Part shown: piece by piece, positions 59,451-64,000 of the stretch
How the letters are laid out: each line of letters starts with the position of its first letter
Position numbering within the stretch: position 1 is the first letter of the stretch
Assembly (NCBI RefSeq): GCF_035984415.1
Contig: NZ_CP130720.1
Location: 1,178,001 to 1,242,000, forward strand
Length of the DNA stretch: 64,000 nucleotides
Direction: 5' to 3'
DNA from: Streptomyces sp. NBC_01296
GTDB taxonomy: Bacteria > Actinomycetota > Actinomycetes > Streptomycetales > Streptomycetaceae
The notes under the pieces: generated by a model
Seen by the model: only the letters and a program-made list of their open reading frames with translations
Database searches by the model: none
What the model was told of the DNA's origin: nothing
Made by a program: the position numbers and the translations under genes

Positions 59451-60809
59451 GTGGCCGGCAGACGCGACAAGACCCATTATCTCTACATCGCGGTGATCGC
59501 CGCGGTGCTCCTCGGCATCGCCGTCGGCTTCGCCGCGCCGGACACGGCCGTGGAGCTCAAGCCGCTGGGCACCGGCTTCGTGAACCTCATCAAGATGATG
59601 ATCTCGCCCGTGATCTTCTGCACGATCGTGCTGGGCATCGGGTCGGTGCGCAAGGCCGCGAAGGTCGGCGCCGTGGGCGGCCTCGCCCTCGGCTACTTCA
59701 TGATCATGTCCACGGTGGCGCTGGCCATCGGGCTCGTCGTCGGGAACCTGCTCGAGCCGGGCAGCGGACTGCACCTGACGGAGGCCGTCAAGCACGCGGG
59801 AGAGGCGCAGGCCAAGGCGGGCGCGGCGCAGACGACGCCCGAGTTCCTGCTGGGGATCATCCCGACCACCCTGGTCTCCGCGTTCACCGGGGGCCAGGTG
59901 CTCCAGACGCTGCTCGTGGCGCTGCTGTGCGGGTTCGCGCTCCAGGCCATGGGCACGGCGGGCGAGCCGGTGCTGCGCGGGATCGGGCACGTGCAGAAGC
60001 TGGTCTTCCGGGTGCTGGCGATGATCATGTGGGCGGCGCCGGTGGGCGCGTTCGGCGCCATCGCGGCGGTGGTCGGCGCAACCGGCATCGACGCGCTGAA
60101 GTCGCTCGCCGTCATCATGATCGGCTTCTACACGACCTGTCTGCTGTTCGTGTTCGTGGTCCTCGGGACCCTGCTGCGGGTGTGCACCGGGATCAACGTC
60201 TTCTCGCTGCTGCGCTACCTGGGCCGCGAGTTCCTGCTGATCCTCTCCACCTCGTCCTCGGAATCGGCGCTGCCCCGGCTGATCGCGAAGATGGAGCACC
60301 TGGGCGTCTCCAAGCCGGTCGTCGGCATCACGGTGCCGACGGGCTACTCCTTCAACCTGGACGGGACCGCGATCTACCTGACGATGTCCTCGCTGTTCAT
60401 CGCGGAGGCGACGGGCAAGCCGCTGGCCATCGGCGAGCAGATCTCGCTGCTGCTGTTCATGATCGTGGCCTCGAAGGGCGCGGCCGGCGTGACCGGTGCG
60501 GGGCTCGCGACGCTGGCGGGCGGGCTCCAGTCGCACCGGCCGGAACTCGTCGACGGCGTCGGGCTGATCGTGGGCATCGACCGCTTCATGAGCGAGGCCC
60601 GGGCGCTGACGAACTTCGCGGGCAACGCGGTGGCGACGGTGCTCATCGGTACGTGGACCAAGGAGTTCGACCGCGAGCGGGCCACCGAAGTCCTCGCAGG
60701 ACGCCTGGAGTTCGACGAGACCACGCTGGTCGACGACGGCCACGGCACGGAGCTCCCCACCGTGCCCGGCCAGTCGCCGGCCGACGCCAAGGAGGGTGTG
60801 CCGGTGTAA
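59451..60809 (+). CDS. dctA: C4-dicarboxylate:cation symporter (DctA type)
   Basis: Imports succinate, fumarate or malate with protons or sodium. The 452-residue protein has the DAACS hallmarks: FVNLIKMMISPVIFCTIVLG, the SSSESALPRLIAKME hairpin, TGYSFNLDGTAIYLTM and KGAAGVTGAGL with SEARALTNFAGNAVAT. GTG 59451 has CAGGAGG 6 bases upstream. It is divergent from the CitA/DcuS-type sensor kinase and is the likely target of that two-component system. Confidence 0.93.
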   Translation: MAGRRDKTHYLYIAVIAAVLLGIAVGFAAPDTAVELKPLGTGFVNLIKMMISPVIFCTIVLGIGSVRKAAKVGAVGGLALGYFMIMSTVALAIGLVVGNLLEPGSGLHLTEAVKHAGEAQAKAGAAQTTPEFLLGIIPTTLVSAFTGGQVLQTLLVALLCGFALQAMGTAGEPVLRGIGHVQKLVFRVLAMIMWAAPVGAFGAIAAVVGATGIDALKSLAVIMIGFYTTCLLFVFVVLGTLLRVCTGINVFSLLRYLGREFLLILSTSSSESALPRLIAKMEHLGVSKPVVGITVPTGYSFNLDGTAIYLTMSSLFIAEATGKPLAIGEQISLLLFMIVASKGAAGVTGAGLATLAGGLQSHRPELVDGVGLIVGIDRFMSEARALTNFAGNAVATVLIGTWTKEFDRERATEVLAGRLEFDETTLVDDGHGTELPTVPGQSPADAKEGVPV

Positions 60810-60880
60810 GCGGCACGCCCCGCCAGGGGCCGGCCGGGCAGGGCTCGCCCCCATGGTGCCCAGCCCGGTCGGCCCTCACG

Positions 60881-60913
60881 CAGCCCCATGGTCGATTTTC
60901 GGCCATGGGGCTG
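60881..60913 (+). terminator. hairpin terminator after symporter
   Basis: CAGCCCCATGG (60881-60891) pairs perfectly with CCATGGGGCTG (60903-60913) across an 11-base loop, 72 bp past the symporter stop. Confidence 0.65.
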
Positions 60914-61038
60914 TGAAGTGTCGTGCGGTAAAAGGTACTTCCATACCGGGGCACGCGTCTGACATCTTGCGTCCACCACTCGTTTCGTACGGCCCGGTAG
61001 GTGCCATGAGCACCACCGGGCCGTCTTCGGAGGACGCA

Positions 61039-62844
61039 TTGATACCCCACATATCCAGCCGACCTCGACGCACTCTCGTGCTCGCCGCCACGCTCGGCGC
61101 AGCCCTCGCCTTCGGGGCACCCGCCGCGCTCGCCGGCACCGCCCCGGTCTCCCCGTCCGGCCAGTCCGTCCCGTCCGCCCCCGCCAAGGCTGCGGCCGCG
61201 GCGCCGACCTCCCAGAGTGCGACCTGGGTTGCCGGCACCCGCGCCTACCTGGTGATCACCGCCCCCGGTGACAGCTCTGCGGTCCGTTCCGCCGTCGCTG
61301 CCAACGGCGGCACCGTCTTCTCGAACTTCGACGCCATCGGCGTGATCGTCGCCCACTCCTCCTCCGCCGGCTTCGCCACGGCGATGCGCGGGGTCGGCGG
61401 GGTCCAGCAGGTCGGGGCCACCCGCACCTCGGACGTTCCGGCCGATGCCTACAACCCGGCGCTGCCCGCCAACCCGGCGCAGTCGGCGACCCCGGCCGGC
61501 GAGCCCGTCCGCGCCGACATGAGCCAGATCAAGGCGGACCAGGCCTGGGCCGTCACCACCGGCTCCGCCTCCGTCAAGGTCGGCATCCTGGACACCGGTG
61601 TGGACGACCAGCACCAGGACCTGGCGCCGAACTTCAACGCGGCCGACTCCGTCTCCTGCGCGTACGGCAAGCCGGACACCCGTACGGGCGCCTGGCGGGA
61701 CGTGGACACCCACGGCACCCACGTCGCGGGCACCATCGCGGCCGCCAAGAACGGCAAGGGCGTCGTCGGCGTGGCCCCCGGCGTGAAGATCTCCGCGGTC
61801 CGCGTCGCCGAGCCGGGCAACTCGTTCTTCTTCGCCGAGAACACCATCTGCGGCTTCGTGTGGGCCGGTGACCACGGCTTCAAGGTCACCAACAACAGCT
61901 ACTACACGGACCCGTGGCAGTTCAACTGCCCGGACAACATCGACCAGGCCGCCATCATCGAAGGCGTCAAGCGCGCCCAGGAGTACGCGGAGGGCAAGGG
62001 CTCCCTCCAGGTCGCCGCGGCGGGCAACGAGGACTACGACCTCGCCCACAAGACGACCGACTCCGCGAGCCCGAACGACTCGACGCCGGTCACCCGCACC
62101 ATCACCAACGCCTGCCTCGACATCCCGACCGAGCTCCCGGGCGTCGTCACGGTCGCGGCGAACGGCACCGGTACCACCAAGGCCTCGTTCTCGAACTTCG
62201 GCTCGGGCGTCATCGACGTCGCGGCCCCGGGCAGCGACGTCTACTCCACCCTGCCGGGCGGCAAGTACGGCACCAAGAGCGGCACGTCAATGGCCACCCC
62301 GCACGTCGTGGGCGTCGCGGCGCTGCTCGCCAGCACCAACCCCGGCATCACCCCGGCGCAGCTGCGCGACAAGCTGGCCACCCAGGCCAACGACATCGCC
62401 TGCCCCTCGGACAACCGCTGCACCGGCACCGCGGCCAACAACTCGTTCTTCGGCGAGGGCCAGGTCGACGCGCTGAAGGCGGTCGGCTCCACCCCGCCGC
62501 CCGGGAAGTACTTCGAGAACCTCGGCGACTTCGCGATCAACGACAACGCCACCGTGGAGAGCCCCATCACCGTCAGCGGGGTGACCGGCAACGCGCCGGC
62601 CACCCTCAAGGTGGGCGTGGACATCAAGCACACCTACATCGGTGACCTCAAGGTCGACCTGGTGGCACCGGACGGCACCGTCTACACCCTGAGCAACCGG
62701 GCCGGCGGCGGCACCGACAACATCGTCCAGAGCTTCACCGTCAACGCCTCCTCCGAGGTCGCAGGCGGCCTCTGGAAGCTCCGTGTGAACGACAACGCCA
62801 ACGCGGACACCGGCAAGATCGACGCCTGGAACCTCACGTTCTGA
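61039..62844 (+). CDS. secreted subtilisin-like (S8) protease with P domain
   Basis: Extracellular protease of 601 residues. Signal peptide (RPRRTLVLAATLGAALAFGA to ALAG), I9-like propeptide (WVAGTRAYLVI...), S8 domain with Asp in GILDTGVDDQHQD, His in DTHGTHVAGTIAA and Ser in SGTSMATPHVVG, then a proprotein-convertase P domain (residues ~495-601: VDIKHTYIGDLKVDLVAPDG, LWKLRVNDNANADTG). I chose TTG 61039 because GGAGG lies 5 bases upstream; ATG 61006 would add 11 residues. It faces a convergent hydrolase gene 19 bp on. Confidence 0.92.
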   Translation: MIPHISSRPRRTLVLAATLGAALAFGAPAALAGTAPVSPSGQSVPSAPAKAAAAAPTSQSATWVAGTRAYLVITAPGDSSAVRSAVAANGGTVFSNFDAIGVIVAHSSSAGFATAMRGVGGVQQVGATRTSDVPADAYNPALPANPAQSATPAGEPVRADMSQIKADQAWAVTTGSASVKVGILDTGVDDQHQDLAPNFNAADSVSCAYGKPDTRTGAWRDVDTHGTHVAGTIAAAKNGKGVVGVAPGVKISAVRVAEPGNSFFFAENTICGFVWAGDHGFKVTNNSYYTDPWQFNCPDNIDQAAIIEGVKRAQEYAEGKGSLQVAAAGNEDYDLAHKTTDSASPNDSTPVTRTITNACLDIPTELPGVVTVAANGTGTTKASFSNFGSGVIDVAAPGSDVYSTLPGGKYGTKSGTSMATPHVVGVAALLASTNPGITPAQLRDKLATQANDIACPSDNRCTGTAANNSFFGEGQVDALKAVGSTPPPGKYFENLGDFAINDNATVESPITVSGVTGNAPATLKVGVDIKHTYIGDLKVDLVAPDGTVYTLSNRAGGGTDNIVQSFTVNASSEVAGGLWKLRVNDNANADTGKIDAWNLTF

Positions 62845-62863
62845 GGTCCGTCGAGCTGAAGCA

Positions 62864-64000
62864 CTAACGCTGCAGGACGTCGGCGAGCCAGTCGAAGACG
62901 ACGTCGCAGTGCTGCTGCGGGGCCATCGGGGAGCAGTGCAACTGCGCCCCGGTGGCCGCCGTCAGTTTCACGTACTCGCGCTTGGAGCGCAGCAGCTCGT
63001 ACATCTGCCGGGGCTGGCCGGGGTAGAACTGCTCGAAGTCGTAGTCGAGGACCAGCGTCGGCGCCTTGATCCGCGGCACGACCTTGGTGATGTCGAGCCC
63101 GATCGCGACCTGCGCGGGAGTCCAGAGGTCCTTGAACACCCGGCCGGCGCGCGCCTCGCGCAGGGCCTCCCGCGAGAAGATCTCGAAGCGCTTCTTGACC
63201 GTGGTGGCGAGTTCCGGGGTGAGTTCGGGGACGACGTCCTCGTTCCAGACGCGGTTGGTCTCCGCCTTGTCGGCGGTGACGATGTCGCGGATCTCCTTGT
63301 CGAAGCCGAGCCAGGGGTTCGGCGCTCCGGGCATGCACACCACGGCCGCGAGCCGGGGCTCGAAGGCGGCGGCCCGGGCGACCAGGTTCCCGCCCATGCT
63401 GAGGCCGGTGATCGCGATCCGGCTGCTGTCGACGTCCCCCCGGGCATCGAGCCAGTCGACGAGCGGGGCCACCACCTGCTCCCACCGGGTGGTGAAGGGG
63501 ATCTCCTCGACGAACAGCAGCTGTCCCTGGCCCGGGCCGTCGTAGACGACCGCGTTCCAGCCCCGCCCGAGGGCGGCCGCGACGCCGTAGGTCCACATGT
63601 CCAGGTTCTGCCCGTCGCTGCCGTTGGTGAGGATCACCGTCGGGCGGGGCTCGTCCCGGTCGTCGGGCCGGAAGAACCAGACCGGCAGGCGGGTCTTCGC
63701 GTACGGGACCTGCGCGCGGACGGCGGCCGGGGAGCAGAGCCGGGCGAAGGCGTCCCAGGCCTTGCGGCCGGCCAGGTAGACCGCCTCCTCGTCGCCGGGG
63801 CTGCGGGTGCCGAGGACGTAGAACAGGGCCTGGGCGTAGTACTGCGCGGCCCGCAGCGAGCGGAACGGCGGGTCTGCGAGGGGGTTTCGCCACCGTGCCG
63901 GCCTGCGGCCGGGGGCGCGGCGAGCCGGTCGCCCCAGGCGCGGAAGGTGTCGGTGAAGGTCTGCGCGGACAGCCCGGCGGTATTGATGGCGTTGACGGCG
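62864..64000 (-). pseudogene. alpha/beta hydrolase, frameshifted and cut by right edge
   Basis: The downstream 330 codons (RNPLADPPFRSLRAAQYYAQ to the stop) form an intact alpha/beta-hydrolase: oxyanion loop TNGSDGQNLDMW, nucleophile GLSMGG, a late acidic residue in VLDYDFEQF and His in GAQLHCSP. Homologous N-terminal sequence (AVNAINTAGLSAQTFTDTFR, AWGDRL) is present up to the window edge but in another frame; the two are joined only by a shift at about 63880-63890, next to a run of G residues. Either the gene is disrupted or the read has an indel. The start codon lies outside the window. Confidence 0.75.

Overview
The window is about 72% GC with strong G/C bias at third codon positions. It carries Tat-exported enzymes, a melC1-melC2 tyrosinase operon, LacI/IclR/MerR/XRE regulators and a DasR-type chitinase promoter. 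This points to a Streptomyces (or very close relative) chromosome, in a metabolic and secretome-rich region rather than a prophage or biosynthetic cluster. I saw no rRNA, CRISPR array or transposase. The only RNA gene seen is a tRNA-Trp at 39.7 kb.

Layout. 0-13.7 kb: an ATP-grasp protein, a large multidomain subtilisin whose signal peptide holds two TTA (bldA-type) codons, an MFS exporter with a DUF6629 membrane protein, a Tat-exported cholesterol oxidase, two small minus-strand units (DapB-like oxidoreductase with carboxymuconolactone-decarboxylase-like protein; XRE-cupin regulator with a 40-residue membrane protein), a flavoprotein and an ATP-dependent DNA ligase. 13.8-19.3 kb: an alpha/beta-hydrolase fused to an ABC ATPase with its permease, a beta-carbonic anhydrase lipoprotein and an aldo/keto reductase. 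19.4-35 kb: carbohydrate use. GH35 beta-galactosidase, galT and galK form a minus-strand operon. Divergent from it is a DeoR-LacI hybrid regulator, followed by an ABC sugar importer and a 2-hydroxyacid dehydrogenase. A convergent LacI/isomerase pair faces a Gfo/Idh-DUF993-isomerase operon, followed by a Tat-exported PL8-type polysaccharide lyase. 37-45.7 kb: a DMFase-beta-like Tat lipoprotein, a VOC protein, tRNA-Trp beside two gene remnants, a GH18 chitinase with a dre site inside its promoter, a serpin-aldo/keto reductase pair, and a KDG kinase-KDPG aldolase operon divergent from an IclR regulator. 46.7-53 kb: an 8-TM protein divergent from a MerR regulator, an ECF sigma factor fused to an extracellular CAP domain, and an SF2 helicase with helicase-associated repeats. 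53-64 kb: a decayed sigma/flavoprotein chimera, glutamate decarboxylase, melC1-melC2, a CitA/DcuS-type two-component system divergent from a DctA-type symporter, a subtilisin with a P-domain, and a frameshifted alpha/beta hydrolase at the right edge.

How the parts connect. The PL8 lyase, importer, oxidoreductase, DUF993 and isomerase genes suggest uptake and oxidative breakdown of polysaccharide-derived sugars. KdgK and Eda could finish the breakdown of 2-keto-3-deoxy acids. A shared CGATCGAAA-type element before the regulator/galactosidase promoters and before the importer suggests that one regulator controls lactose/galactoside cleavage and sugar import.

The most unusual features are the repeated 18-bp (six-codon) tandem arrays at or near the 5' ends of unrelated genes (left-edge gene, galK, galT leader, permease 1, eda leader), the hydrolase-ABC ATPase fusion, the sigma-CAP fusion, the two TTA codons in the subtilisin, and two clusters of gene remnants.
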